This document shows, in pieces, positions 7,567-17,749 of a stretch of DNA of 64,000 nucleotides. A model generated the notes under the pieces. It was not told the DNA's origin. It saw only the letters and a list, made by a program, of their open reading frames with translations, and made no database searches. Every line of letters begins with the position of its first letter. Positions within the stretch are counted from its first letter, which is position 1. Location of the stretch: assembly GCF_900115145.1 (NCBI RefSeq), contig NZ_FOVL01000001.1:248001-312000 (forward strand). Direction: 5' to 3'. Origin of the DNA: Salegentibacter flavus (GTDB lineage: Bacteria; Bacteroidota; Bacteroidia; Flavobacteriales; Flavobacteriaceae). A program made the translations under genes and the position numbers.

Positions 7567-10500
7567 TTAAAAGTTAAGTTTCACACTTGCACCAATTTCT
7601 TTGAATGCAGGGTATGCACCAGATTGGTATCCCTGGATATTACCAGCACTAAGACCTGCTTCCGGATCGGAATAAGGAATGTTCTTGTGGATAATCCATA
7701 GGTTTCTTCCTACCACAGAAATAGAAGCTCTTGTGAAAGGTAGTCTTTCAATCACATCATCTCCAAAAGCATAAGTAAGGCTAGCCTCTCTAAGCTTTAC
7801 GAAAGATGCATCGTAAACATGACCTTTGTTAGCATCTCTGGCATATCCGAATGGCGTACCATAGTAATCAGCTCTAACTCTGGTTGTGTTTGGTTGACCA
7901 CCTTCAGTTACCCCTTCAAGGATTACACCACCACCATCGGCAACAGCATCTCTAATTGGGTTACCAAGATCGTTTGGTCCAACAGACCTGTCATAAAGAC
8001 CGGTAGCAAAACCATACCACGTATCAAGTGAGAAGATATCTCCACCTTCCTGGACATCGATAAGGAAATCAAGACTTAGGTTTTTGTACTGGAATGTGTT
8101 AGATACACCTCCTGTCCAGTCTGGCTGGATATTACCGATGATCTCGTTAGAAGTAGCTGATCTTAAGTAGTAACCAGCATCGTTAACGATACGGTTCCCG
8201 TTATCATCATAAACATAGTCTCTACCTCTAATTGCGCCATAAGGCTCATCAGGAGCAGCGTTAATAGAAACACCACCTTGTAAGGAAGCTAATTCTAAGT
8301 TGTCAATCCCTGGAGCAAGTTCAAGAACCTCACTGCGGTTACGCGCCCAGTTAATGTTCATATTCCAATTGAAGTCTTCAGTTCTAATCGGGTTAAGGTT
8401 TAAAGAAACTTCAATACCCTTGTTTTCGATGGTACCTGAATTCAACCAAACCTCGCCGAAACCTGTAGCATTTGATACTGGTACCGGAGTAATTTGATCT
8501 TCAGTTTGAGTGTTGTAATAAGAAATATCAAACCCAACTCTTCTGTCAAGGAAGTCCGCTTCTAGACCAACCTCATAAGATTTAGCTCTTTCAGGAACTA
8601 GCTCGATATTATTCAAGCTGAAGTTGTTGTTAGCAATACCCTGTCCTGCAAAAGGAGCAGAAATGCTATAAGTGTTAAATACGTTGTATGGGTTAGTATC
8701 GCTACCAACCTCTGCGTAGTTAGCTCTAAACTTGGCGAAATTAAGCCAGTCTGCATTAAGTGCATTAGTAAGGATAATACTTGTAGAGACAGAAGGATAG
8801 TAAAATGTGTTTTCTTCTTTAGGTAGCGTAGAAGAACGGTCTCTTCTTATTGTACCTTCTATAAAGTAAGTATCCTGGTACCCAAATCCAACTCTTGCAT
8901 AAATACCGTCTACCATGCTGGTGGCGTCATATTCGCTTGGTGGGTTAAGTGGATCAGCACTGTTTGAAAGAGCATAGAATCCAGGTGCGTTAAGTCCACC
9001 ATTGGTGGAAGCTCTAATAGATTTGTTCTGATTCCTTCTAAGATTCATTCCTAAGTTACCGTCTAGGTTAAGATCGGTAGCGATATCGTGGTTGAAGTTA
9101 AGAATAGCATCGTAGTTGTATTCTGCAACACGGTTGTTGAAACGAGAGTAACCTGATACTCCAGAGCTACCTACATTTCTTCTTTCTTCCTGAAGTTCTT
9201 CATAAGTGTCAAAAGAGAAACGTCCCATTACACTAAAGATGTCATTGATCTCATAGTCCAGGTTAATATTACCAATGTACCTGTTACGGGTATCTGTCTG
9301 GAAGTTTTCATAACGAGTCCAGTATGGGTTGTCCATGTAGATAGGAGTCAAATTTGTTGGGCTGTTAGGGTTCCAGGTGATGTTTTCACCAGTTTGGAAA
9401 TAAGCATCCCTTTGCTCATAAATATCTACGTTAGTCTGATACCACTGGCGGAACGACTGCATGATGTTTTCAGAGTCGTAACCGGTACCATATCTACCTT
9501 TACCGTCACTTTTGATATAGGTTACGTTTGTGCTAACACGAAAATCGTCTGTAAAGTCGTGACCAGCACTAAATTTTAAGGTATTTCTTTTCATTGTTGC
9601 ATTAGGCAGATTACCATCCGTCATCATGTTAGTGAAACCTAACCTAAAGTTACTCTTGTCAGTTCCTCCATCTAAAGCTACAGAATTGATCGCAGTTGAA
9701 CCGGTTTCCCAAATGTCGTTAGGTGTGTTTCCACCAGCAACCCAAGGCGTCGCTTGTTGGTATGTGTCTAACTGTGGATAAATAGAGTTCCATTGGTAGA
9801 TCATACGGTTTGGATCGAAACGTGCTCCAAAAGAAGCATCTTCAGTAAACGGAGTAGTTTCATCAAGATTACCATCACCATCTACATCATAAAGACTGAA
9901 ATAACCATCCTCAGAAGCATAGTACTGTCCGTATCCTGCACCATATTGCTGCTGATATTTAGGAAGAGTTTCTTCGTCTGCACGGCTGGTCATTAAAGTA
10001 GAGTTGATAGAGATGCCAATACCTTTACCTTTTTGACCTTTTTTAGTTTCGATAATAATTACCCCATTCGCGGCACGCGCACCATAAAGAGCAGTTGCTG
10101 CAGCACCTTTAAGAACGTTCATAGAAGCGATATCATCAGGGTTGATGTCTGCTGCGGCATTACCGTAATCATAACCACCTCTACCACGAGCTTGGTCGGA
10201 AGTGTTAGGAGTTGCGTTACTAATAGGTGTACCGTCAATCACAAATAAAGCCTGGTTGTTTCCTGTAAGCGAGGAGTTACCACGAATTACAATGTCGGAA
10301 GAACCACCCATAGTACCGGAAGACTTAACCTTAAGACCTGCTACTTTACCAGAAAGCGAGTTCATAAAGTTAGAGGTTGGTACATCAGATACTTCAGATC
10401 CGTCTACTTCCTGCGTGGCATACCCAAGAGATTTTTTCTCTCTTTGGATACCCAGTGCTGTTACCACAACTTCTTCAAGTTGTGCTGCATCAGCTTCTAA

Positions 10501-10782
10501 TACAACATCAATTGTTGTGTTGTTTCCTACCGGATACTCTGCTGTTGTCAGACCAACGAAAGAGAACACCAATACATCGCCTTGATCGGCAGTGATGGAG
10601 TAATTTCCGTCAAAATCGGTTTGGGTACCAGCGCTGGTACCCTTTACTAAAACGTTTACCCCTGGTAACGGAAGACCATCTTCATCGGTCACCGTACCGG
10701 TAATCGTTTGTTCTTGCGCAAATGTTATTTGCACAACAAACGCTAGTAATAGCGTTAAAATACTACTAAACTTTGTTTTCAT
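7567..10782 (-). CDS. SusC/RagA-family TonB-linked outer-membrane transporter
   Basis: A 1071-residue TonB-dependent receptor. The order is signal peptide (about 1-22), a carboxypeptidase-regulatory-like domain (about 25-100, TITGTVTDEDGLPLPGVNV), the SusC signature EEVVVTALGIQREKKSLGYA, the plug domain (VIRGNSSLTGNNQALFVIDG) and a 22-strand barrel ending in VKLNF. It imports a bulky substrate across the outer membrane using TonB energy, with the adjacent SusD-like lipoprotein as lid. First gene of a two-gene operon on the minus strand. Confidence 0.95.
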   Translation of the reverse strand: MKTKFSSILTLLLAFVVQITFAQEQTITGTVTDEDGLPLPGVNVLVKGTSAGTQTDFDGNYSITADQGDVLVFSFVGLTTAEYPVGNNTTIDVVLEADAAQLEEVVVTALGIQREKKSLGYATQEVDGSEVSDVPTSNFMNSLSGKVAGLKVKSSGTMGGSSDIVIRGNSSLTGNNQALFVIDGTPISNATPNTSDQARGRGGYDYGNAAADINPDDIASMNVLKGAAATALYGARAANGVIIIETKKGQKGKGIGISINSTLMTSRADEETLPKYQQQYGAGYGQYYASEDGYFSLYDVDGDGNLDETTPFTEDASFGARFDPNRMIYQWNSIYPQLDTYQQATPWVAGGNTPNDIWETGSTAINSVALDGGTDKSNFRLGFTNMMTDGNLPNATMKRNTLKFSAGHDFTDDFRVSTNVTYIKSDGKGRYGTGYDSENIMQSFRQWYQTNVDIYEQRDAYFQTGENITWNPNSPTNLTPIYMDNPYWTRYENFQTDTRNRYIGNINLDYEINDIFSVMGRFSFDTYEELQEERRNVGSSGVSGYSRFNNRVAEYNYDAILNFNHDIATDLNLDGNLGMNLRRNQNKSIRASTNGGLNAPGFYALSNSADPLNPPSEYDATSMVDGIYARVGFGYQDTYFIEGTIRRDRSSTLPKEENTFYYPSVSTSIILTNALNADWLNFAKFRANYAEVGSDTNPYNVFNTYSISAPFAGQGIANNNFSLNNIELVPERAKSYEVGLEADFLDRRVGFDISYYNTQTEDQITPVPVSNATGFGEVWLNSGTIENKGIEVSLNLNPIRTEDFNWNMNINWARNRSEVLELAPGIDNLELASLQGGVSINAAPDEPYGAIRGRDYVYDDNGNRIVNDAGYYLRSATSNEIIGNIQPDWTGGVSNTFQYKNLSLDFLIDVQEGGDIFSLDTWYGFATGLYDRSVGPNDLGNPIRDAVADGGGVILEGVTEGGQPNTTRVRADYYGTPFGYARDANKGHVYDASFVKLREASLTYAFGDDVIERLPFTRASISVVGRNLWIIHKNIPYSDPEAGLSAGNIQGYQSGAYPAFKEIGASVKLNF

Positions 10783-11198
10783 TTTAAAATTTGTTTGAAT
10801 TAGCCAACGCCAAAAGTGCTAATAAATGGTTAATTATACAAGCTTTTGTCTCTTAAAATGATTTTGCATCTCTAAGTTTTTATACTAAAATACTATAGAT
10901 GGTTCTTTTTCAGCCTATGTGATTGATTTTGTTGAAATGTTAATGTTTGTTCTCGTTGGCCTCAAAAACTTTAGATTTAGCTCAAATTCATTGCATTTTT
11001 ATCAGAGAAGTGGTTTTTAGTTCCTTTTGGTCCTTTATATATGGCGTGGATTTAGCAGGTTTCGCTTGAATTTTATTCAACTTGCCGAGCCGCTTGAAAA
11101 TTAATTGATTATGGATTTGAAAACTTGGTTTTTATTTCTACATTTGCAAACCCTAAAAAATAGGGAGTAATTTAAAAATTAATTAGGTAAAAGAAATT
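10783..11198. other. intergenic region between divergent susC-like gene and rpsL
   Basis: 416 bases, AT-rich, without a credible gene. The right end carries the rpsL promoter described separately. The left part must hold the promoter of the SusC/SusD operon, but I find no exact TAnnTTTG on the minus strand. No tRNA or convincing long hairpin is visible. Confidence 0.6.
11116..11146 (+). promoter_or_regulatory. promoter of the ribosomal superoperon
   Basis: TTTG (11116-11119) and TACATTTG (11139-11146) are separated by 19 bases, which fits the flavobacterial housekeeping promoter. It lies about 50 bases before the rpsL start. Confidence 0.75.
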
Positions 11199-11573
11199 AT
11201 GCCAACAATTTCACAGTTAGTACGAAAAGGAAGAGCCAAGATTACCAAGAAGAGTAAATCGGCTGCTTTGGATTCGTGTCCTCAAAGAAGAGGTGTGTGT
11301 ACCCGTGTGTATACCACCACTCCTAAGAAACCTAATTCGGCTATGCGTAAAGTAGCCAGGGTAAGGTTGACTAATGGAAAAGAAGTTAACGCTTATATTC
11401 CGGGAGAAGGACACAATTTGCAGGAGCACTCGATAGTATTGGTTAGAGGCGGAAGGGTTAAAGATTTGCCAGGTGTTAGGTATCACATTGTTCGTGGAGC
11501 TTTGGATACAGCCGGTGTTGAGGGTAGAACTCAGCGTAGGTCTAAATACGGTGCAAAACGCCCTAAGAAGTAA
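11199..11573 (+). CDS. rpsL: 30S ribosomal protein S12
   Basis: 124 residues with the invariant [15 protein letters not shown] block and [10 protein letters not shown], the decoding-centre regions where streptomycin-resistance changes occur (the Lys of KKPNS and of the later RVKDLPGV segment are wild type). The N-terminus [12 protein letters not shown] is standard. First gene of the str part of the ribosomal superoperon, behind a good promoter. Confidence 0.98.
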   Translation: MPTISQLVRKGRAKITKKSKSAALDSCPQRRGVCTRVYTTTPKKPNSAMRKVARVRLTNGKEVNAYIPGEGHNLQEHSIVLVRGGRVKDLPGVRYHIVRGALDTAGVEGRTQRRSKYGAKRPKK

Positions 11574-11596
11574 TTAAAAACTTTTAATGTAAAGAA

Positions 11597-12073
11597 ATGA
11601 GAAAAAGACAGGCGAAAAAGAGACCGCTTTTACCAGATCCAAAGTTTAATGATCAACTTGTAACACGCTTTGTGAACATGATGATGTGGGATGGTAAGAA
11701 ATCGGTAGCCTTTAAAATTTTCTATGATGCAATGGAAATTGTTGAAGAGAAAAAACAAGATGAAGAGAAAACTGCTTTAGAGGTGTGGAAAGACGCTTTA
11801 TCTAACGTTATGCCTCACGTAGAAGTGAGAAGCAGACGTGTGGGTGGTGCAACTTTTCAAATTCCAATGCAGATAAGGCCAGACCGTAAAGTGTCAACCG
11901 CTATGAAGTGGTTGATTAGCTTTTCTCGAAAGAGAAACGAAAAGGCAATGGCGCAGAAGCTGGCCGCAGAAGTTCTTGCTGCTGCTAAAGAAGAAGGTGC
12001 TGCAGTTAAGAGAAGAGTGGATACTCATAAAATGGCCGAAGCTAATAAAGCATTCTCTCACTTTAGATTCTAA
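11597..12073 (+). CDS. rpsG: 30S ribosomal protein S7
   Basis: 158 residues, opening [17 protein letters not shown], with the typical [17 protein letters not shown]-binding hairpin and [14 protein letters not shown] segment. S7 is the primary assembly protein of the 30S head and touches the E-site tRNA. It lies between rpsL (23-base gap) and fusA (5-base gap). In other bacteria S7 can repress this operon; no specific binding structure was identified here. Confidence 0.98.
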   Translation: MRKRQAKKRPLLPDPKFNDQLVTRFVNMMMWDGKKSVAFKIFYDAMEIVEEKKQDEEKTALEVWKDALSNVMPHVEVRSRRVGGATFQIPMQIRPDRKVSTAMKWLISFSRKRNEKAMAQKLAAEVLAAAKEEGAAVKRRVDTHKMAEANKAFSHFRF

Positions 12074-12078
12074 GAAAA

Positions 12079-14187
12079 ATGGCACAAAGAGATTTAAAAT
12101 TTACTAGAAATATTGGAATTGCAGCGCATATTGATGCGGGTAAAACCACCACTACAGAGCGTATCCTTTATTATACAGGGATAAGCCATAAAATAGGGGA
12201 GGTTCACGACGGTGCTGCAACAATGGACTGGATGGAGCAGGAACAGGAAAGAGGTATTACTATTACTTCTGCTGCAACTCACTGTAAATGGATGTACCGT
12301 GACCAGGAGTATACTGTAAATATAATTGATACCCCAGGTCACGTTGACTTTACCGTAGAGGTAGAGCGTTCTTTACGTGTGCTTGATGGGGTTGTTGCTT
12401 TGTTTAGTGCTGTGGATGGGGTTGAGCCTCAGAGTGAAACAGTATGGAGACAGGCTGATAAATATAAAGTACCGCGTTTAGGGTTTGTAAATAAAATGGA
12501 CCGTCAGGGAGCCGATTTCTTTAATGTGTGTAAGCAGGTTAGAGAAATGCTTGGAGGAAACCCTGTGCCATTACAAGTTCCTATTGGTGATGAAATAGAT
12601 TTTAAGGGTGTAGTAGACCTTATTTCTAAAAAGGCGGTGATCTGGAATGATGAAGATCACGGGATGACCTATGAAATCATAGATATTCCTGAAGAACTTA
12701 TGGAAGATGTGAATAAATACCGAACTGAGCTTGTAGAAGCTGTAGCCGAGTATGATGAAGCATTGATGGAAAAGTTCTTTGAAGATGAAAATTCAATTAC
12801 TGAAGATGAAATTATCGCTGCGCTTAGAGCTGCAACCATAGATATGTCTATCATCCCTATGATGTGTGGTTCTGCCTTTAAAAACAAAGGTGTTCAGGCA
12901 ATGCTTGATGCTGTGATGAGATATCTTCCTGCACCTTCAGATGTTGAAGCAATCGTAGGTGTTAATCCAAATACAAATGAAGAGGAGAGTCGTAAGCCGC
13001 ATGTAGATTCACCTTTCTCTGCACTTGCATTTAAAATTGCTACCGATCCTTTCGTAGGTCGTTTGGCATTTTTCAGAGTTTACTCTGGGGCTCTTGATGC
13101 TGGTTCATACGTGTTGAATAACCGTTCTGGTAAGAAAGAACGTATCTCTCGTATTTATCAGATGCACTCTAATAAGCAGGAGCCTATTGATAGAATTGAA
13201 GCTGGTGACATTGGAGCTGCTGTTGGTTTTAAAGATATTAAAACCGGAGATACGCTTACTGATGAGAAGCACCCAATCGTACTTGAGTCTATGTCTTTCC
13301 CTGCGCCGGTAATCGGTATCGCGGTGGAGCCTAAGACTAAGGCTGATGTTGAGAAAATGGGAATGGCACTTGGAAAACTTGCAGAAGAAGATCCAACATT
13401 TACAGTGCGTACCGATGAAGCTTCAGGCCAGACAATTATCTCTGGTATGGGTGAGCTTCACCTGGATATTATTATAGACCGTATGCGTCGTGAGTTTAAG
13501 GTAGAAGTTAACGTTGGTCAACCTCAGGTTGAATACAAGGAGGCTGTTACCAGAACTACCGATCACCGTGAGGTTTATAAAAAGCAAACTGGTGGTAGAG
13601 GTAAATTTGCCGATATCGTCTTTACTTTAGGACCAGCAGATGAGGATTTTGAAGGAGAGGGACTTCAGTTTGTAGATGCGATCAAAGGTGGTCGTATTCC
13701 TAAAGAATTTGTTCCGTCTGTAGAAAAAGGATTTAAAGAGGCTATGAAGAATGGTCCTTTAGCCGGGTTTACTATGGATACTCTTAAAGTTACTCTTAAG
13801 GATGGATCTTTCCACCCTGTGGATTCCGATCAATTATCTTTCGAACTTGCTGCTAAGCTTGGGTATAAAGATGCTGCTAAAAAAGCAGGTTCTGTTATTC
13901 TGGAGCCAATTATGAAAGTAGAAGTAGTTACTCCGGAAGAAAATATGGGAGATATTGTAGGTGACCTTAACAGAAGAAGAGGTCATATGAGTAGTATGGG
14001 TGACCGTTCTGGTGCCAAGATTGTTAAAGCTGAAGTGCCGCTTTCTGAAATGTTTGGTTATGTAACCACATTGAGAACGCTTTCTTCAGGTAGAGCAACT
14101 TCAACTATGGAATTTTCTCACTATGCCGAAACACCTTCAAATGTTTCTGAAGAAGTAATAAAGGCAGCAAAGGGTACAAACGAATAA
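12079..14187 (+). CDS. fusA: translation elongation factor G
   Basis: A 702-residue translational GTPase that drives translocation. G1 is [14 protein letters not shown], switch region with [11 protein letters not shown]3 DTPGHVDF, G4 NKMD, followed by domain II, domain III-V blocks ([23 protein letters not shown]) and the C-terminal [13 protein letters not shown]. Full length. tuf does not follow; rpsJ comes next after 10 bases, which is the usual Bacteroidota arrangement. Confidence 0.98.
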   Translation: MAQRDLKFTRNIGIAAHIDAGKTTTTERILYYTGISHKIGEVHDGAATMDWMEQEQERGITITSAATHCKWMYRDQEYTVNIIDTPGHVDFTVEVERSLRVLDGVVALFSAVDGVEPQSETVWRQADKYKVPRLGFVNKMDRQGADFFNVCKQVREMLGGNPVPLQVPIGDEIDFKGVVDLISKKAVIWNDEDHGMTYEIIDIPEELMEDVNKYRTELVEAVAEYDEALMEKFFEDENSITEDEIIAALRAATIDMSIIPMMCGSAFKNKGVQAMLDAVMRYLPAPSDVEAIVGVNPNTNEEESRKPHVDSPFSALAFKIATDPFVGRLAFFRVYSGALDAGSYVLNNRSGKKERISRIYQMHSNKQEPIDRIEAGDIGAAVGFKDIKTGDTLTDEKHPIVLESMSFPAPVIGIAVEPKTKADVEKMGMALGKLAEEDPTFTVRTDEASGQTIISGMGELHLDIIIDRMRREFKVEVNVGQPQVEYKEAVTRTTDHREVYKKQTGGRGKFADIVFTLGPADEDFEGEGLQFVDAIKGGRIPKEFVPSVEKGFKEAMKNGPLAGFTMDTLKVTLKDGSFHPVDSDQLSFELAAKLGYKDAAKKAGSVILEPIMKVEVVTPEENMGDIVGDLNRRRGHMSSMGDRSGAKIVKAEVPLSEMFGYVTTLRTLSSGRATSTMEFSHYAETPSNVSEEVIKAAKGTNE

Positions 14188-14197
14188 TCTTAGGAAA

Positions 14198-14503
14198 ATG
14201 AGTCAGAAAATTAGAATAAAACTAAAATCCTACGATCATAACCTGGTTGATAAGTCAGCTGAAAAGATCGTAAAAACCGTAAAAACTACGGGTGCAGTGG
14301 TAACAGGACCAATTCCTTTGCCTACGCATAAAAAACTTTTTACTGTTTTACGTTCTCCTCACGTAAACAAGAAATCAAGGGAGCAATTTCAGCTAAGTTC
14401 ATACAAGAGACTTCTTGATATCTACAGTTCATCTTCAAAAACCATTGATGCGTTGATGAAGCTTGAATTGCCAAGTGGGGTTGAAGTAGAGATAAAAGTA
14501 TAA
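14198..14503 (+). CDS. rpsJ: 30S ribosomal protein S10
   Basis: 101 residues with [11 protein letters not shown] at the start and the loop [28 protein letters not shown] in the middle, cut here only as motif positions about 47-74. S10 sits in the 30S head and, with NusB, takes part in transcription antitermination. It is followed by an unusually long 163-base gap containing hairpin repeats and a terminator-like structure before rplC. Confidence 0.98.
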   Translation: MSQKIRIKLKSYDHNLVDKSAEKIVKTVKTTGAVVTGPIPLPTHKKLFTVLRSPHVNKKSREQFQLSSYKRLLDIYSSSSKTIDALMKLELPSGVEVEIKV

Positions 14504-14506
14504 GTC

Positions 14507-14526
14507 ATTCCCGCGAAGGCGGGGAT
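14507..14526. repeat. REP-like hairpin, GAAG loop
   Basis: ATTCCCGC and GCGGGGAT pair (one T-G wobble) around the loop GAAG, four bases after the rpsJ stop. The same hairpin with several changed but still paired positions lies at 28426-28445. Confidence 0.65.
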
Positions 14527-14533
14527 CAAAAAG

Positions 14534-14553
14534 ATTCCCACCTACGTGGGAAT
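14534..14553. repeat. REP-like hairpin, CTAC loop
   Basis: ATTCCCAC and GTGGGAAT form a perfect 8-bp stem with loop CTAC, eight bases after the preceding hairpin. The left arm starts like the neighbour, so the pair looks like a duplicated or composite repeat unit. Confidence 0.6.
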
Positions 14554-14597
14554 ATACATGTCCTGAGCAGTTGGCGAGGGAAAAACGGGAAAAATAC

Positions 14598-14636
14598 ATT
14601 CAGGGCGAAAGTATTTTTCTGCCCTGAATTTTTTTT
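14598..14636 (+). terminator. intrinsic terminator or attenuator between rpsJ and rplC
   Basis: ATTCAGGGC (14598-14606) pairs perfectly with GCCCTGAAT (14621-14629), followed by a run of eight T. No TAnnTTTG promoter is seen between it and rplC, so total termination here would silence the S10 genes; conditional attenuation is more likely. Confidence 0.65.
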
Positions 14637-14666
14637 AAATAAATAAGTAATAATCAAAAATTAATT

Positions 14667-15278
14667 ATGTCTGGGTTAATAGGAAAAAAAATAGGCATGA
14701 CCAGTATTTTCGACGAGAACGGGAAGAATATCCCTTGTACCGTAATTGAAGCAGGTCCATGCGTAATTACCCAAGTCAGAACCAAAGAGGTTGACGGGTA
14801 TGAAGCACTTCAACTTGGTTTCGATGACAAAAAGACTGCCAACAAAGCTGCCGAAGGGCATGCCAAGAAAGCGGGAAGCGCTGCAAAGCGTAAAGTCGTG
14901 GAATTCCAGGGATTTGAAGGAGATTTTAAATTAGGTGATGCTATCACCGTGGAACACTTTAAAGAAGGGGAATTCGTAGATGTTTCGGGTACTTCTAAAG
15001 GTAAAGGATTCCAGGGGGTAGTAAAGAGACACGGCTTTGCTGGTGTGGGACAAGCAACCCACGGTCAGCATAACCGTTTAAGAGCTCCGGGTTCTATTGG
15101 TGCTGCATCTTATCCTGCGAGAGTTTTCAAAGGAATGAAGATGGCCGGTAGAATGGGTGGAGATAAAGTGAAAGTAGAAAACCTGAGAGTTTTGAAAGTG
15201 GTTACAGATAAGAACCTTATCGTAGTGAAAGGTGCTGTTCCAGGTCACAAAAACTCATACGTAATCATTAGCAAGTAA
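14667..15278 (+). CDS. rplC: 50S ribosomal protein L3
   Basis: 203 residues, starting [15 protein letters not shown], with the long loop region [15 protein letters not shown] and [14 protein letters not shown] that reaches the peptidyl-transferase centre, and the RMAG-type basic segment ([13 protein letters not shown]). L3 is one of the two proteins that start 50S assembly. Its stop overlaps the rplD start by one base (TAATG), indicating translational coupling. Confidence 0.98.
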   Translation: MSGLIGKKIGMTSIFDENGKNIPCTVIEAGPCVITQVRTKEVDGYEALQLGFDDKKTANKAAEGHAKKAGSAAKRKVVEFQGFEGDFKLGDAITVEHFKEGEFVDVSGTSKGKGFQGVVKRHGFAGVGQATHGQHNRLRAPGSIGAASYPARVFKGMKMAGRMGGDKVKVENLRVLKVVTDKNLIVVKGAVPGHKNSYVIISK

Positions 15279-15907
15279 TGGAAGTAGCAGTTTTAGATAT
15301 AAAAGGAAAAGAAACAGGCAGAAAAGCAAAGCTTTCTGATGCTGTTTTCGCAATTGAGCCTAACGAACATGCTGTTTATCTTGATGTAAAACAATATCTG
15401 GCTAACCAGCGCCAGGGGACTCACAAAGCTAAAGAGCGGGCTGAGATCACCGGGAGTACCCGTAAGATCAAGAAACAAAAAGGTACCGGTACTGCTCGTG
15501 CAGGTAGCATCAAGTCTCCTATTTTTAAAGGTGGTGGACGTGTTTTTGGTCCAAGACCAAGAAGCTATAGTTTCAAATTGAATAAAAACCTTAAGCGTCT
15601 TGCCAGAAAATCGGCTTTGACCATTAAGGCAAACGGAAATGCTGTCACCGTAGTGGAAGATTTTTCTTTTGATGCACCAAAGACCAAAAATTACATCGAC
15701 TTTTTGAAAGCCCTTGGTATTCAGGACAAAAAATCCCTGATAGTATTGGGCGGGTCAAATAAAAACGTATATTTGTCGTCACGTAATTTGAAGGGCTCCG
15801 AGGTTGTAAGTAGTTCAGAATTAAGTACTTACAAAATATTAAACGCGAAGAATATCGTGTTCCTTGAGGGGTCTTTAGAAGGAATCGAGTCGAATTTAAG
15901 TAAATAA
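15278..15907 (+). CDS. rplD: 50S ribosomal protein L4
   Basis: 209 residues with the exit-tunnel loop [19 protein letters not shown] and the following [14 protein letters not shown] block. L4 lines the nascent-peptide tunnel and in Gammaproteobacteria also represses the S10 operon; the attenuator-like hairpin 640 bases upstream would be a place to look for a similar effect here. One-base overlap with rplC. Confidence 0.97.
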   Translation: MEVAVLDIKGKETGRKAKLSDAVFAIEPNEHAVYLDVKQYLANQRQGTHKAKERAEITGSTRKIKKQKGTGTARAGSIKSPIFKGGGRVFGPRPRSYSFKLNKNLKRLARKSALTIKANGNAVTVVEDFSFDAPKTKNYIDFLKALGIQDKKSLIVLGGSNKNVYLSSRNLKGSEVVSSSELSTYKILNAKNIVFLEGSLEGIESNLSK

Positions 15908-15912
15908 GCCTT

Positions 15913-16203
15913 ATGAATATCTTAATAAAACCCATTATTACGGAAAAAGCCACAGCAGATAGCGAGCTAAATAATCGTTATGCTTTTGTGGTAAACAATA
16001 AGGCGAATAAGATTGAGATCAAAAATGCGGTGGAAGCTGCATATGGGGTTTCAGTTGAAAAAGTTCGTACTATAAATGTCCGTCCGGATCGTAAAACCAG
16101 ATATACAAAATCTGGGATGATCACTGGTAAAACCAGCGCTTTCAAAAAAGCTTTGGTACAGGTGACGGAAGGTGAAACTATTGATTTGTATAGTAATCTT
16201 TAA
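15913..16203 (+). CDS. rplW: 50S ribosomal protein L23
   Basis: 96 residues, opening MNILIKPIITEKAT, with NRYAFVVNNKANKIEIKNAVE and the basic loop around TRYTKSG. L23 forms the docking site at the tunnel exit for signal recognition particle and trigger factor. Confidence 0.97.
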   Translation: MNILIKPIITEKATADSELNNRYAFVVNNKANKIEIKNAVEAAYGVSVEKVRTINVRPDRKTRYTKSGMITGKTSAFKKALVQVTEGETIDLYSNL

Positions 16204-16212
16204 GATGAAAAA

Positions 16213-17040
16213 ATGTCAGTTAGAAAATTAAAACCAATCACACCTGGGCAGCGTTTTAGAGTAGTAAATGGGTTTGACGCCATTACTACTGACAAGCCGG
16301 AGAAAAGCCTTTTGGCTCCGATCAAAAAGTCGGGTGGTAGAAACAGTCAGGGAAAAATGACCATGCGCTATAAAGGTGGTGGTCACAAAAGACGTTATCG
16401 AGTTATCGATTTTAAACGCGACAAGCAGGGGATTCCTGCAACTGTTGCAAGTATAGAATACGATCCAAACAGAACTGCCTTTATCGCACTATTGAATTAT
16501 CAGGATGGCGAGAAGAGGTATATTATTGCTCAGAACGGTCTTCAAGTTGGGCAGAATTTAGTATCAAGCAATGAGGTGGCAGCTCCAGAAATTGGAAATG
16601 CAATGCCTTTAAGCTTTATTCCTCTTGGTACTATTGTTTCCTGCATCGAACTTAGAGCCGGACAGGGTGCTGTTATGGCAAGGAGTGCTGGGGCTTTTGC
16701 TCAACTTCTTGCGAGAGAAGGTAAATATGCAACCATCAAGCTTCCTTCCGGAGAGATAAGAAGAGTACTTTCTACTTGTATGGCAACTATAGGAGCTGTT
16801 TCAAACAGTGACCACCAGTTGCAGATCTCTGGTAAGGCCGGTAGAAAACGTTGGTTGGGTAGAAGACCAAGAACAAGACCAGTTGCTATGAACCCGGTAG
16901 ATCACCCAATGGGTGGTGGTGAAGGTAGAGCTTCAGGAGGTCACCCACGTTCAAGAAAAGGTTTGCCTGCTAAAGGTTTTAAAACCCGTTCAAGAACAAA
17001 AGCGAGTAATAAATATATTGTAGAACGTAGAAAGAAATAA
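16213..17040 (+). CDS. rplB: 50S ribosomal protein L2
   Basis: 275 residues. The RNA-binding core has [18 protein letters not shown], the middle has [19 protein letters not shown], and the C-terminal segment [19 protein letters not shown] carries the conserved His of the loop that supports peptidyl transfer. Normal length. Confidence 0.98.
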   Translation: MSVRKLKPITPGQRFRVVNGFDAITTDKPEKSLLAPIKKSGGRNSQGKMTMRYKGGGHKRRYRVIDFKRDKQGIPATVASIEYDPNRTAFIALLNYQDGEKRYIIAQNGLQVGQNLVSSNEVAAPEIGNAMPLSFIPLGTIVSCIELRAGQGAVMARSAGAFAQLLAREGKYATIKLPSGEIRRVLSTCMATIGAVSNSDHQLQISGKAGRKRWLGRRPRTRPVAMNPVDHPMGGGEGRASGGHPRSRKGLPAKGFKTRSRTKASNKYIVERRKK

Positions 17041-17046
17041 TAAGAT

Positions 17047-17325
17047 ATGGCACGTTCATTAAAAAAAGGACCTTACGTTCACTATAAATTAGATAAGAAG
17101 GTTGCTCAAAATGTTGAGTCTGGAAAGAAAGCCGTGATCAAGACCTGGTCTCGCGCATCTATGATTACTCCGGATTTTGTTGGGCAAACTATCGCGGTTC
17201 ATAACGGGAAACAATTTGTTCCAGTTTATGTAACCGAGAACATGGTAGGTCATAAATTAGGAGAATTTTCACCAACACGTTCTTTTAGAGGGCATGCAGG
17301 TGCGAAAAATAAAGGTAAAAAATAA
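17047..17325 (+). CDS. rpsS: 30S ribosomal protein S19
   Basis: 92 residues, opening [15 protein letters not shown], with [16 protein letters not shown] and the C-terminal [17 protein letters not shown]19 contacts the A-site finger and forms a pair with S13. Confidence 0.98.
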   Translation: MARSLKKGPYVHYKLDKKVAQNVESGKKAVIKTWSRASMITPDFVGQTIAVHNGKQFVPVYVTENMVGHKLGEFSPTRSFRGHAGAKNKGKK

Positions 17326-17333
17326 TTGAAGCT

Positions 17334-17741
17334 ATGGGAGTTCGTAAAAGAGAAAGAGCAGAGCAAATAAAAGAAGCCAACAAGCAGGTGGCGTTTGCAA
17401 AGTTGAATAACTGCCCTACTTCCCCCAGAAAGATGCGTCTTGTTGCGGATCTTGTAAGAGGAGAGAAAGTAGAAAATGCGCTTCATATTTTAAAATTCAG
17501 CCAGAAGGAAGCGTCTAATCGTTTAGAGAAGCTTTTGCTTTCAGCTGTTGCCAACTGGCAAGCTAAAAACGAAGATGCAAACATCGAAGAGGCTGAATTA
17601 TTTGTGAAAGAGATTCGTGTAGATGGAGGAGCAATGCTTAAGAGGCTGCGTCCTGCACCACAGGGTCGGGCACACCGAATTAGAAAAAGATCCAACCACG
17701 TTACTTTGGTGCTTGGAGAAAACAATAATACACAAAGCTAA
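17334..17741 (+). CDS. rplV: 50S ribosomal protein L22
   Basis: 135 residues. The conserved helix [19 protein letters not shown] is near the N-terminus and the long tunnel beta-hairpin [19 protein letters not shown] near the C-terminus, where erythromycin-resistance changes arise in other bacteria. A slightly longer N-terminal arm rich in charged residues precedes the core. Confidence 0.97.
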   Translation: MGVRKRERAEQIKEANKQVAFAKLNNCPTSPRKMRLVADLVRGEKVENALHILKFSQKEASNRLEKLLLSAVANWQAKNEDANIEEAELFVKEIRVDGGAMLKRLRPAPQGRAHRIRKRSNHVTLVLGENNNTQS

Positions 17742-17749
17742 GTAAGAGT

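Noticed and set aside
6156-10782. Polysaccharide utilization locus
   Set aside because: The SusC/SusD pair stands alone; flanking genes are rlmB and rpsL, with no carbohydrate enzymes or SusR/HTCS regulator.
12079-14503. Missing tuf gene as a deletion between fusA and rpsJ
   Set aside because: In Bacteroidota tuf normally lies elsewhere and rpsJ follows fusA; nothing suggests a recent loss.
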